DNA from: Azospirillum sp. 412522
GTDB lineage: Bacteria > Pseudomonadota > Alphaproteobacteria > Azospirillales > Azospirillaceae
Reading direction: 5' to 3'
Assembly (NCBI RefSeq): GCF_019805165.1
Contig: NZ_RWIJ01000021.1
Location: 53,335 to 117,334 of the forward strand
Length of the DNA: 64,000 nucleotides
Made by a program: the position numbers and the translations under genes. Of the stretch, positions 44,079-52,800 are shown piece after piece. The notes below the pieces were generated by a model. It was not told the origin of the DNA and did no database searches. It saw only the letters and a list, made by a program, of their open reading frames with translations. Position 1 is the stretch's first letter. Each line of letters opens with the position of its first letter.

Positions 44079-45595
44079 GCCGCTTCCTCGCGTGAGACGA
44101 CACTCCCCTGCCGCTGCCGCGCGAAGGCGACGCCGGCCAGCCAGCCGGCCGTCAGCAGGGCGGTCGCATCAACCACCATCACCGCGGTCACCCCGAACCA
44201 GGGAGCGGACGGATGGAGCGCCAGCCGAAGCAGCGGCAGCCCGGCATAGGCAAGGGCGAGAAGCGGCAGCGTCACCCGCTCCACCGCCGGCCGGACGCCG
44301 TCCAGCCAAGGCAGCAGATACAGCATGATCGCCGCTCCCGATGCGCCGAACACCATCCCGCCATGGGTCGCCCCGGTCGTCAGGTTGTCGGCAAGCAGCA
44401 GCAGCGGCACGATCAGATACAGCGCGTTGTTGGCGTAGAAGAGCCGGCGGGACAGCGTGAGTTGGTCCTGCGGACGCCTCTCCTCCTTCGCCGACCGCAG
44501 CCACAACAGCTTCATGCCGGAATCGACGATCCACAGGCACAGCACGCCGAGCAGGCAATAGACCAGCACGGTGCCGGTTCCGCCGAAACGGGCGTAATGC
44601 AACGGCCGCAAGGCGCTTTCCACCACGCCGCCCCAACTGCCGTCACGGGAGTCGCGCACGGTGCCGATCGTGGCGTCGGCGAGGCTGCAATAGGCGCGCA
44701 GGCTGCCTCCCCCTTCCCCGGCCCAGGTCAGCCGGCCGCGAGGGATGCCCTCGACCATCAGCTGGTCCCCCTGCCGTTGCAGGCGTCCGATGCGGCTGTC
44801 CGGAAAACGCTCGGCGAAGCGGTCGAGGCAGAGCGGCAGGCTGTCCGGCACCACGGCGGTCACGCTGCGGCCCGGACTCATCGCCTCGCCGTCGTCGTCG
44901 CTCAGCAAGGCCTGGGCCGCCTTCGGACTTCCCCCCGCCTGGAGCAGCGCGTCCAAGGGCTGGCTCGCCACCTTCACCCCGAGGATTCCCCCGCTCAGCC
45001 CCATCAGAAACAGATAGGGGATCAGCCAGAAGCCGAACCGCTTGTGCGCGTCGCTGAGGTCGATCAGGCGGGAGCGGCGTCGCCAGCTCCACGCCTCGAC
45101 GATCACCTTGCCATGGATGAACAGGCCGGTGCCGACCAGCAGGACGATCAGGATGCCGGCCAGCCCCATCAAGAAGCGTCCATAGGGCTTTGGCAGCAGC
45201 AGGTCGGTGTGGATGCGGCGGAACAGGGAATCCGTCAGCACGCTGTTCCACTGCGCCATCACGTCGGCCGCCGGGTTGACGATCAGGTTCGTCAGGGGCG
45301 CCCCCTCTCCGAAGCGGCCCGAGAAGACGAAGAAGTCGCGCAGCGGCGTCGGCGCCATCATCGTCCAGTCGAGGCCGAGGGCATGGCGCGACGCCACCGC
45401 CCGCAGAGCCTCGATGGCGGTGGGAAGCGGCCGCCCGGCAGCCTCGGCCAGGCCCGGCATCATCCAGGGACGGACGAAATCGGCATAGAAGGCCAGCAGC
45501 CCGGTCCACAGCGACCAGGAGATCAGCAGGCAGAACACCAGGCTGATCAGGCGGTGGATCGACAGCAGGCGGGCGGAGACTGACTGGCTTGGCAT
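44075..45595 (-). CDS. PepSY-associated membrane protein (iron-siderophore locus)
   Basis: 506 residues. PepSY-TM layout: a first membrane helix LISLVFCLLISWSLWTGLLAF, a periplasmic domain, the helix LMGLAGILIVLLVGTGLFIHG, the conserved LIDLSDAHKRFGFWLIPYLFLMGLSGGILG, a second periplasmic domain, and four or more helices at the end. Relatives in siderophore loci are thought to reduce ferric siderophores at the inner membrane; that is known by association, not shown here. I use ATG 45595 with TTGAGG seven bases upstream rather than the ORF start at 45607. Confidence 0.85.
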   Translation of the reverse strand: MPSQSVSARLLSIHRLISLVFCLLISWSLWTGLLAFYADFVRPWMMPGLAEAAGRPLPTAIEALRAVASRHALGLDWTMMAPTPLRDFFVFSGRFGEGAPLTNLIVNPAADVMAQWNSVLTDSLFRRIHTDLLLPKPYGRFLMGLAGILIVLLVGTGLFIHGKVIVEAWSWRRRSRLIDLSDAHKRFGFWLIPYLFLMGLSGGILGVKVASQPLDALLQAGGSPKAAQALLSDDDGEAMSPGRSVTAVVPDSLPLCLDRFAERFPDSRIGRLQRQGDQLMVEGIPRGRLTWAGEGGGSLRAYCSLADATIGTVRDSRDGSWGGVVESALRPLHYARFGGTGTVLVYCLLGVLCLWIVDSGMKLLWLRSAKEERRPQDQLTLSRRLFYANNALYLIVPLLLLADNLTTGATHGGMVFGASGAAIMLYLLPWLDGVRPAVERVTLPLLALAYAGLPLLRLALHPSAPWFGVTAVMVVDATALLTAGWLAGVAFARQRQGSVVSREEAA

Positions 45596-45603
45596 GACCG
45601 TCC

Positions 45604-45861
45604 TCAACGGCTGTTATCCTGGCTGCCGCTTCCCGGGCGGCCGTTCTCCCGCCGCCCCGGCTGCGGACCGGCGACCCAGAGCATGCCGAACCAGAGGCAT
45701 GTCCAGACGACCGGACCGGCCACCATCACGATGTGGACGCGGTCGATCCCACCGACGCCGGCCAGCGCGCACAGGCCGGAGACCGCCGCCAGCGACAGCG
45801 GCAGTCCGGCCAGCAGGCTGGCCAGCGAGATCAGGAACACGCGGAAGGCCTGCCCTGTCAT
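45604..45861 (-). CDS. Small membrane protein of 85 residues (DUF3649-like?)
   Basis: Two hydrophobic helices, FRVFLISLASLLAGLPLSLA and VHIVMVAGPVVWTCLWFGMLWV, with a hydrophilic glycine/arginine-rich tail. Small two-helix proteins of the DUF3649 type occur beside PepSY genes in TonB-receptor operons, and the second helix looks similar, but I cannot verify membership. ATG 45861 overlaps the stop of the preceding small gene (ATGA); the gene ends eight bases before the PepSY start. Probably an accessory of ferric siderophore reduction or transport. Confidence 0.6.
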   Translation of the reverse strand: MTGQAFRVFLISLASLLAGLPLSLAAVSGLCALAGVGGIDRVHIVMVAGPVVWTCLWFGMLWVAGPQPGRRENGRPGSGSQDNSR

Positions 45862-46082
45862 CGCCGCCGCTCCGCCCTGGGGGCTTCGCGCAGATGGGCC
45901 GTCAGCAGGCTGCCCGTCAGCCCGATCTCCATCACCGCCAGCAGCAGGCCGGCCTCGCTTCCCAGGCTGGCGACCGCCAGGGCGAGCAGGACGGCCTGGA
46001 GCGCCCAGAAGACGCCCCACAGCCGCCGGCGGTCGCGCCGGTCGAGCGGATGCCGCCTAGAAGTCAAGGCTGATGCCGCCAT
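45858..46082 (-). CDS. Small membrane protein of 74 residues, unknown
   Basis: MAASALTSRRHPLDRRDRRR is strongly basic, followed by a hydrophobic region LWGVFWALQAVLLALAVASL and AGLLLAVMEIGLTGSLLTAHL, consistent with two membrane helices and an inside-facing N-terminus. The start overlaps the end of the TonB-receptor gene by 26 bases and the stop overlaps the next small gene, so it is held in a translationally coupled chain. I do not recognise the family. Confidence 0.6.
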   Translation of the reverse strand: MAASALTSRRHPLDRRDRRRLWGVFWALQAVLLALAVASLGSEAGLLLAVMEIGLTGSLLTAHLREAPRAERRR

Positions 46083-48258
46083 AGACGGTCCTCGGCGCGC
46101 CGACCGACACGCGGTAGGTGCCGCCCGACGCGGTCAGATACGACTTGTCGGTCACGTTCTTGACGCCGAGATCCAGGCGGATCTTCTTCTCGCCGACCGG
46201 GATGTAGTACCAGGCCCCGACATCGACCAGCGTGTAGCTGCCCAGTTCGAAGCTGTGCTGCGCATCGCCGTAGCGGTTGCCGACCAGGGTCACGCCGGTG
46301 CCGAGGCCGAGGCCGACCAGCGGGCTGGCCGGGTCCTTGAACTCGTAGCTCGACCACAGGCTGGCATTGTGGGTCGGCACGTTGGTCGGACGGTTGCCGT
46401 CGATGCTGCGGTCGGCGCTCTCGATCTCGGCGTCGACATAGCCGACGGCGGCACGGATGTTCCAGCCCTCGGTCGGGTTGCCGACCACCGACAGCTCGGC
46501 GCCGCGGGACTTCTGCCCGCCGGTCAGCACGGGGACGCCGTTGACCGACTCGACCACGTTGCTCTGCTTGATGTCGAACAGCGACGCGGTCATGAACAGC
46601 CGCTCGCCCATCAGGTTGACCTTGGAGCCGACCTCGTACTGGCGCCCCTTCTCGGCCGGGAAGACCTGGGTGTCGCCGTTGTAGAAATTGTGCGGCTGGA
46701 AGGTGTCGGCGTAGTTGGCGAAGAAGGACACGTCCTCGAACGCCTTCCACATCACCCCGGCGGTCTTGGTCAGGTGGCGGTCCACCGGATAGGAGCCGAC
46801 CGTGGTGCCGCGCCCCAGCAGGTTTTCGACCCGCGCGCTGCCCTTGGAGAATTCGTAGCGGGCGCCCAGCGTCAGGGTCACCGTCGGCAGGAGGCTGATG
46901 TCGGCCTGGATGAAGGGGCCGAAATCGGTCTGCTCGACCCGGCGCGCGGTCCGGGCGGTCGGCCGCGCGCTGTTGTCGGTCAGGCGCCAGCTCATCGGAT
47001 TCGACACGGTCCCGCCCACCTGGTCGGCGCCGGTGTAGTTGATCCAGCTTTCCTTCTGGGTGCGGTATTCGATGCCGGTCGCGACCTTGACCGGCAGCAG
47101 CGCCTCGAACTCTCCCTTGGTCTGCAGCCGGCCGAAGGCGGTGGAGAGATTGCGGTCGTCGTTGCCTTCGACGCGGCGGACCAGGAGGCCGTTCGACTGG
47201 ATGCTGCGCACCTCGGTGTGGATCTCGTCGGTTCGCTCATTGTTGTAGAAGAGCTTGCCTTCGAGCGTCCACTTGTCGGAATGCAGCGGGATCGCGACAT
47301 CGACCTCGCCCTGATGGTAGATCGAATCGCGCTTGCTGAAATTGGCGTCGTAACGGGTCGAGCGCGAGACGTCGGCGACGTTGCGCAGGCCGCCGCCGGC
47401 CGGATAGGTGATGAAGCCGCGGTCGAGCGGCCGCTTGTCCTTGCTGAATTCGTATCCCACCGTCACGCTGGCGCCGCTGGCCCCGACCCAGCTCAGGGTC
47501 GGCGCGAAGAACTGGCGCTGGACCAGGGTCTCGTCACGGAAGCTGTTGCTCGATTCGGCACTGCCGACGACGCGGTAGGCGAAATTCTCCGACAGCGCGC
47601 CGGTGCTGTCGAACATGGTCTGCCGCTCGCCATGGGAGTCGACATTGACTTCCAGGTGGTTGCGCGGCGTCCAGCTCGGCTTCTTGGTGGTGATGTTCAC
47701 CAGGCCGCCCGGCGTCATCTGGCCGATGTCGGACACCGGCCCCTTGATGATCTGGATGCTCTCGATGGTGCTGGGATCGATGCGGCTGTTGCTCTTCAGG
47801 CGGACGCCGTTGCGATAGACGTCGTCACGGCGGCGGAAGCCGCGGATGATGTAGTCCTCGCGCGTGCCGCCATAGCCGTCGTTGTTCACGACGTTGGGGA
47901 AGTAGCGGTAGACCTCCTCCATTTCCCGGGCGTGCTGGTCCTGCAGCAGCTGCTCGGGAACGACGTCGATCGTGCGGGGAATCTCGGTGATGTCGCCGCT
48001 CAGACGGCCGCCGACGTCGGTCTTGCGGCTGTCGTAGCGGGCCTGAGGCGTGCCGCCGATTATCAGGGTATCGAGGACTACCGGCGCCGCCCCATCGGTC
48101 TGGGCATTGGTCTGGGCTGCGGCATCGCCCGCCAGCACGGCCGGTCCGGTCACCGCCATCGCCCAAAGCAGCACGGCATGCGATACGCCGCCCTTCAGAC
48201 CGCGCCACGCGGAACCGGCTTCCGGTGGGCGCTCACGCCCCTTCACGCTCCACATCAT
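46057..48258 (-). CDS. TonB-dependent ferric siderophore receptor
   Basis: Outer-membrane receptor of 733 residues. A signal peptide (SHAVLLWAMAVTGPAVLAG) ends near DAAAQT, a possible TonB box is LDTLIIGG, and the plug contains EIPRTIDVVPEQLLQDQ, REDYIIRGFRRRDDVYRNGVR and SIQIIKGPVSDIGQMTPGGLVNITTKKP. The beta barrel ends in the aromatic GISLDF expected for outer-membrane insertion. There is no N-terminal STN signalling domain, so it does not drive a FecI/FecR-type cascade. ATG 48258 follows GGGGG by seven bases. It should import the ferric form of the peptide made by the divergent NRPS. Confidence 0.93.
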   Translation of the reverse strand: MMWSVKGRERPPEAGSAWRGLKGGVSHAVLLWAMAVTGPAVLAGDAAAQTNAQTDGAAPVVLDTLIIGGTPQARYDSRKTDVGGRLSGDITEIPRTIDVVPEQLLQDQHAREMEEVYRYFPNVVNNDGYGGTREDYIIRGFRRRDDVYRNGVRLKSNSRIDPSTIESIQIIKGPVSDIGQMTPGGLVNITTKKPSWTPRNHLEVNVDSHGERQTMFDSTGALSENFAYRVVGSAESSNSFRDETLVQRQFFAPTLSWVGASGASVTVGYEFSKDKRPLDRGFITYPAGGGLRNVADVSRSTRYDANFSKRDSIYHQGEVDVAIPLHSDKWTLEGKLFYNNERTDEIHTEVRSIQSNGLLVRRVEGNDDRNLSTAFGRLQTKGEFEALLPVKVATGIEYRTQKESWINYTGADQVGGTVSNPMSWRLTDNSARPTARTARRVEQTDFGPFIQADISLLPTVTLTLGARYEFSKGSARVENLLGRGTTVGSYPVDRHLTKTAGVMWKAFEDVSFFANYADTFQPHNFYNGDTQVFPAEKGRQYEVGSKVNLMGERLFMTASLFDIKQSNVVESVNGVPVLTGGQKSRGAELSVVGNPTEGWNIRAAVGYVDAEIESADRSIDGNRPTNVPTHNASLWSSYEFKDPASPLVGLGLGTGVTLVGNRYGDAQHSFELGSYTLVDVGAWYYIPVGEKKIRLDLGVKNVTDKSYLTASGGTYRVSVGAPRTVYGGISLDF

Positions 48259-48332
48259 CTTAACGCCCCCCAAAGGCACACGGCATTGACCGCACAATCG
48301 GATGCGATTCAGAATAAATCGCGTTTCAAGCG

Positions 48333-48355
48333 CCTGAATCCCCCTTAGATTCAGG
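48333..48355 (-). repeat. 8-bp hairpin between mbtH and the receptor gene
   Basis: CCTGAATC (48333-48340) and GATTCAGG (48348-48355) pair perfectly, 39 bases after the mbtH stop on the minus strand, without a U-tract. A second dyad GCGATT-N7-AATCGC (48304-48322) lies closer to the receptor start and could be an operator for it. Confidence 0.45.
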
Positions 48356-48393
48356 GGCCGGACATATCCGCACCGGCCCTCGCGGTTCTCTGT

Positions 48394-48603
48394 TCACTGA
48401 GTGGCGTCGAGCGCCTTGCGCAGGCTCAGCGGCCGCATGTCGGTCCAGACCCGCTCGATATGAGCCAAGCAGTCGGCCTTGCTGCCTTCCATCCCCTCCG
48501 CCCGCCATCCGGCGGGAAGCGGCTTGTAGGCCGGCCAGATCGAGTATTGCTCTTCATCGTTGATGACGACCAGCAGGCGCTGATCGGAATCATCCCAAGC
48601 CAT
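48394..48603 (-). CDS. mbtH: MbtH-like NRPS accessory protein
   Basis: 69 residues, the standard MbtH size. The signature is complete: NDEEQYSIWP (about 15-24), PAGWRAEGMEGSKADCLAHI, and VWTDMRPLSLRKAL. MbtH proteins bind adenylation domains and are needed for their solubility and activity. It is transcribed away from the NRPS genes but shares their control region, with a GGAGG ribosome site seven bases before ATG 48603. It leads the receptor/exporter arm. Confidence 0.95.
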   Translation of the reverse strand: MAWDDSDQRLLVVINDEEQYSIWPAYKPLPAGWRAEGMEGSKADCLAHIERVWTDMRPLSLRKALDATQ

Positions 48604-48690
48604 TCCACACCTCCAAAGCGGGATTGCCAGCCGAAAGCGATATGCAGCGGTTGATCCGCAACATACTCAGGCACGTACGAATTACAACAT

Positions 48691-48705
48691 TGAAAATGAT
48701 TCGCA
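48691..48705. promoter_or_regulatory. Fur-box-like site between the two arms of the siderophore locus
   Basis: TGAAAATGATTCGCA matches the 7-1-7 Fur dyad TGATAATnATTATCA at 11 of 14 positions. It lies in the AT-rich 201-base divergent region (48604-48804), 88 bases from mbtH and 100 from the hydroxylase gene, so one site could repress both arms. A separate dyad ATTGCG/CGCAAT at 48718-48732 is nearby. Confidence 0.55.
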
Positions 48706-48804
48706 GTCGCGTTATCGATTGCGGAGCGCAATTAAGAATCGGTCGCATTCGCGACATATTCCACCGGCCCGTCGGGCCCCGAACCCACATTTTGGAGATC
48801 GGCG

Positions 48805-49821
48805 TTGGAAACCCTCGAAAAGCCGTCATTGTCGACCGAGATCCGCGAATTCGGCCCCGGTCCGGGACGGGTGGTGCAGGTCAGCCCGCAGCCCGGCGTG
48901 TCGCCGAACGGCGGTCCTCCGACGCTGCTGTCCCAGTTCGACCGGATCTCCGGGATCGTCGACCGCCACCTGCTGCGCGAGGGGGCGATCCTGTTCCGCG
49001 GCTTCGACGTGCTCGGCGAGCAGCCGTTCCAGGCCTTCGCCGCGGCCTTCGGCGACCCGCTGCTGGAGTACCGGTTCGGCTCGACGCCGCGCACCGATCT
49101 CGGCGACGGGGTCTACACCAGCACCGAATATCCGGCGCATCAGGTGATCCCCCTGCACAACGAGCAGTCCTACACCCGGGCCTGGCCCCTGCGCCTGTGG
49201 TTCCATTGCGTGATCCCGGCCGAGGAAGGCGGCGAGACGCCGATCGCCGACAGCCGGATCATCTACAACCGGCTCGATCCCGCCCTGCGCAGCCGTTTCG
49301 CCGAAAAACGCCTGTGCTACAGCCGCAATTACGGCGGCGGGCTCGACGTTCCCTGGCAGAAGGTGTTCGGCACCGACGACCGCGCCGCCGTCGAGGCCTA
49401 TTGCCGGGACAACGGGGTCCAGTGCGAATGGAAGCCGGACGGCGACCTGCGCACCCGGCAGGTCGTGCAGGCGGTGGCCGACCATCCGCTCACCGGCGAA
49501 CCCCTGTGGTTCAACCAGGCCCACCTGTTCCACGTCTCCAACCTGGACCCCGTGGTGCAGGAGGCGCTGATGAGCATCGCAGGCGACCCGTGGAACCTGC
49601 CGCGCAACGTCTTCTACGGTGACGGCACCCCGCTTGAGGCCAGCGCGCTCGACGAGATCCGCGGCGTCCTGGACGCGTGCACCATCGCCTTCCCCTGGCA
49701 GGCTGGCGACGTGCTGATGTTGGACAACATGCTGTTCGCGCACGCCCGCTCGACCTTCAAGGGCAAGCGCAAGGTGCTGGTGGCGATGGCCCGGCCCGTC
49801 GAAGAAGGACGCCTCGCGTGA
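48805..49821 (+). CDS. SyrP-like Fe(II)/2-oxoglutarate dioxygenase, probable aspartyl beta-hydroxylase
   Basis: 338-residue TauD/TfdA-fold dioxygenase. Iron ligands are His118 and Glu120 in IPLHNEQSYTRAWPLRLWF and a distal His313 in NMLFAHARSTFKGKRKVLVA, whose basic residues should bind 2-oxoglutarate. The long EYPAHQVIPLHNE and GGETPIADSRIIYNRLDP stretches are those of SyrP-type enzymes, which hydroxylate Asp tethered to an NRPS carrier domain. Start is a TTG with GGAG eight bases upstream. The gene overlaps the first NRPS gene by four bases (GTGA), and that NRPS activates Asp by its code, so beta-hydroxyaspartate formation is the natural reading. Confidence 0.82.
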   Translation: METLEKPSLSTEIREFGPGPGRVVQVSPQPGVSPNGGPPTLLSQFDRISGIVDRHLLREGAILFRGFDVLGEQPFQAFAAAFGDPLLEYRFGSTPRTDLGDGVYTSTEYPAHQVIPLHNEQSYTRAWPLRLWFHCVIPAEEGGETPIADSRIIYNRLDPALRSRFAEKRLCYSRNYGGGLDVPWQKVFGTDDRAAVEAYCRDNGVQCEWKPDGDLRTRQVVQAVADHPLTGEPLWFNQAHLFHVSNLDPVVQEALMSIAGDPWNLPRNVFYGDGTPLEASALDEIRGVLDACTIAFPWQAGDVLMLDNMLFAHARSTFKGKRKVLVAMARPVEEGRLA

Positions 49822-52800
49822 GCCCGCCCGACCATTTCATCGCCGATTCCGACGCACCGGCCGGCTTGGAAAGCGCGACGGCGACGGGGCGGCCGGTGGC
49901 GGCCAACCAGCGGGCCCTGTGGTTTCTCCACCGTCTGGCCCCGGACTCTCCCGCCTACAACATGGCCTTCACCGGCACGGTCGATCCCGCCCTGGCGATC
50001 GACCGGCTGGAGATTGCCTATCGGCGGGTCGTGGAACGGCACAGGATGCTGCGCACCGGCTACCGCCAGAATGGCGCGTCGGTGGAACATGTGCTGTTCC
50101 CCGCCGCGCACGCGGAATTCCTGGTGAGCGACGGCACCGGCCGCGGCGATCCCGAGGAGGAAGCGGCGGCCTGGTACGCCGGCTTCGCCGACAGGCCGTT
50201 CCGGCTGGAGGAAGGCCGGGTGTGCCGCCTCGCCCTCCTGCGCCAGGGCGGCCCCGAGCCGGCCCTGCGCATCGCCGTGGCGCTGCACCACATCGCCGGC
50301 GACCATTATGCGCTGGAGCGCTTCATGGAGGCGCTCGCCACCGCCTATGCGGAGGAGCTGGACGACCCGGCGCGGGGAGATGGCGGCCGGGAAGACCGTA
50401 ATCCGAAAGACGACGGCTACGACTATGCCGACTGGTGCGCCGAGCAGGCCGCGAGGCTGGAGACGGCGCAGGGGGAAGCATCCCTTGCCGCCTGGACCGA
50501 TCTGCTGTCGCCGCTTCCGCCGCCGCTCGACCTGCCCACCGACCTGCCACGGTCCGACCGCCAGGGATTCACCGGCAGCGAGCGGGTGTCGGTCTGGAGC
50601 GAAGACCGGTCGGCACGGATCGCCGCCGCCGCCTCGGCTCTCGGCACCACCCCCTATGTCGTTCTGTTCAGCGCCTTCCAGCTCTTCCTCGCCCGCCTGA
50701 CCGGGCAGACCCGCTTCATCGTCGGCTCGCCGTCCATGGGCCGCTTCTCGTCCCGCCACCGGCGGGTCATCGGCTATTGCGCCAATCCGCTGCTGCTGCC
50801 CGCCGACATCGGGGCGCACCGGGATTTCGCCGGCCATGTCGCCCACACCCATGCCCTGAAGCGCCGCCTGAACCGGCATGAGCGCATCGCCATGGCGGAT
50901 GTGGTGGATCGCCTGGGCCTGCCGCGCGACCGCGGGCGGATCGCCATCGCCCCCTGCATGTTCACCTTCGCGCGCCATCACGACCCCGCCTTCGTCAAGC
51001 CGCTCGGCCTCCGCCTCGGCGAGGGCGGACAGCGCGGCGCGGCGCACGACCTCAACCTCGTGGTCAACGACCGCGACGGCCGCTATTACGCCCGGTGGCG
51101 CTACAGCGACGCCCTGTTCCGCCCGGAGACCGTCGACGCCATCGCCGCCGATTTCGGCCATCTGGTGGACACGCTGTGCGCAGATCCGACCGCTCCGTAT
51201 GAAGGCCTCGACGTGCCGGGCTGGCGTGCCGCCGTCCCGGCAGACGCCGTCGGCATGGGCCGGGAGACGGCCCTGGAACACCTGCTGGCACAGCCGCCCG
51301 AACGGCCGGCCCTGCTCGACGGCGGCGCCGTGGTCACCCATGGCCGGCTGCGCGCCCGGGCGCTGGAGCTGGCGGCCCGCTTGGCTCCGCAGACCGCCGC
51401 CATTTCGGCCGGCGCCGCGGCCGGCGATGAACGCTGCGTCGCCCTGCTGCTGCCGCGCGGCGCGGCGCAGGTGACCGCGATGGCCGCCTGCTGGCTGGCC
51501 GGCGCCGCCTTCCTGCCGCTCGACCCCGGCCACCCGGCGGACCGGCTGGCGCGGACGATCGCCGACGGCTGCGAGGTTGCCATCGGCCAGGGTCCCCGCC
51601 CGGACTGGCTGCCCGCCGCATGCCGCTGGCTGGAACCGGACGCGCGCGACATCACCGATCCTCCATCCCAAACCCCCACCCCGGCCGCTTCGACCCATCC
51701 GCTGCAGACCGCCTACCGGCTGCAGACGTCCGGCTCGACCGGCGAGCCCAAGAGTGTCGCGGTGAGCCATGGAGCGCTGGCGTCCTATGCACGGGCGGTG
51801 TGGGACCGGCTGGAGCTTCCGCCGGGCGCGATCTGCGCCAGCCTCGCCGCCCCCTCGACCGACCTCGGCTACACCAGCCTCTTCGGCACGCTGCTGAACG
51901 ACGGCACCCTGCGCCTGCTGGACGATTCGCTGGCGCTCGACGGCGTGGCGCTGGCGGCGCACCTGACCCGCCACCCCATCGACGCGCTGAAGATCGTCCC
52001 GTCGCATCTGGCCGCCCTGCTGGCGGCGGGCGGACCCGGTCTGCTGCCGCGCCACACCCTGATTCTCGGCGGCGAGACGCCGGCCCCCGCCCTGCTGGAG
52101 CGGCTGCGGGAACTGCGGCCCGACCTGCGCATCGTCAACCATTACGGCCCGACCGAAACGACCGTCGGCATCACCGCCGACCTCCTCCCCCCGGAGGGAC
52201 CGGTCCTGCTCGGCCGGGCGCTCCCCGGCAACCGGCTGCTGGTGCTGGACGACGCGCTGCGGCCCTGCCCGTCGGGCGCGGTCGGCACCCTCTTCGTCGC
52301 CGGCCCGCAGCTCGCCGCCGGCTATCATCGCCGGCCGGGCGCCACCGCCGCCGCCTTCCTGCCGGACCCGGCGGGAGAGACCGCCGGCGGCCGCCTCTAT
52401 TGCACCGGCGACCGGGTGCGGCGCATCGGCGACCGCTTCCAGTTCCTCGGCCGCGCCGACGGGCAGGTGAAGATCCGCGGCCACCGCGTCGAGATTGGCG
52501 AGGTCGAAAGCCAGCTCCAGGCGGTGCCCGGCGTGGTCGAGGCCGCCGCAGTCATCCTCGAACGCGACGGGCACCGCCAGATCGCCGCCGTGCTGGCCGG
52601 TTCCGCCGATCCGCAGGCGGTGCGGGACCATCTGGCCGCCCGCCTGCCTGCGGCGATGGTTCCCGACCACTGGCGCCGCATCGAGGCGCTGCCCCGCACC
52701 GCCAACGGCAAGATCGACCGCCGGGCCTTGCAGACGATCGTCGCCGAAAGCCCGGCCGCCGCCACTCCCGACACCGCACCGGCCGGCCCGCCGCCGGAGG

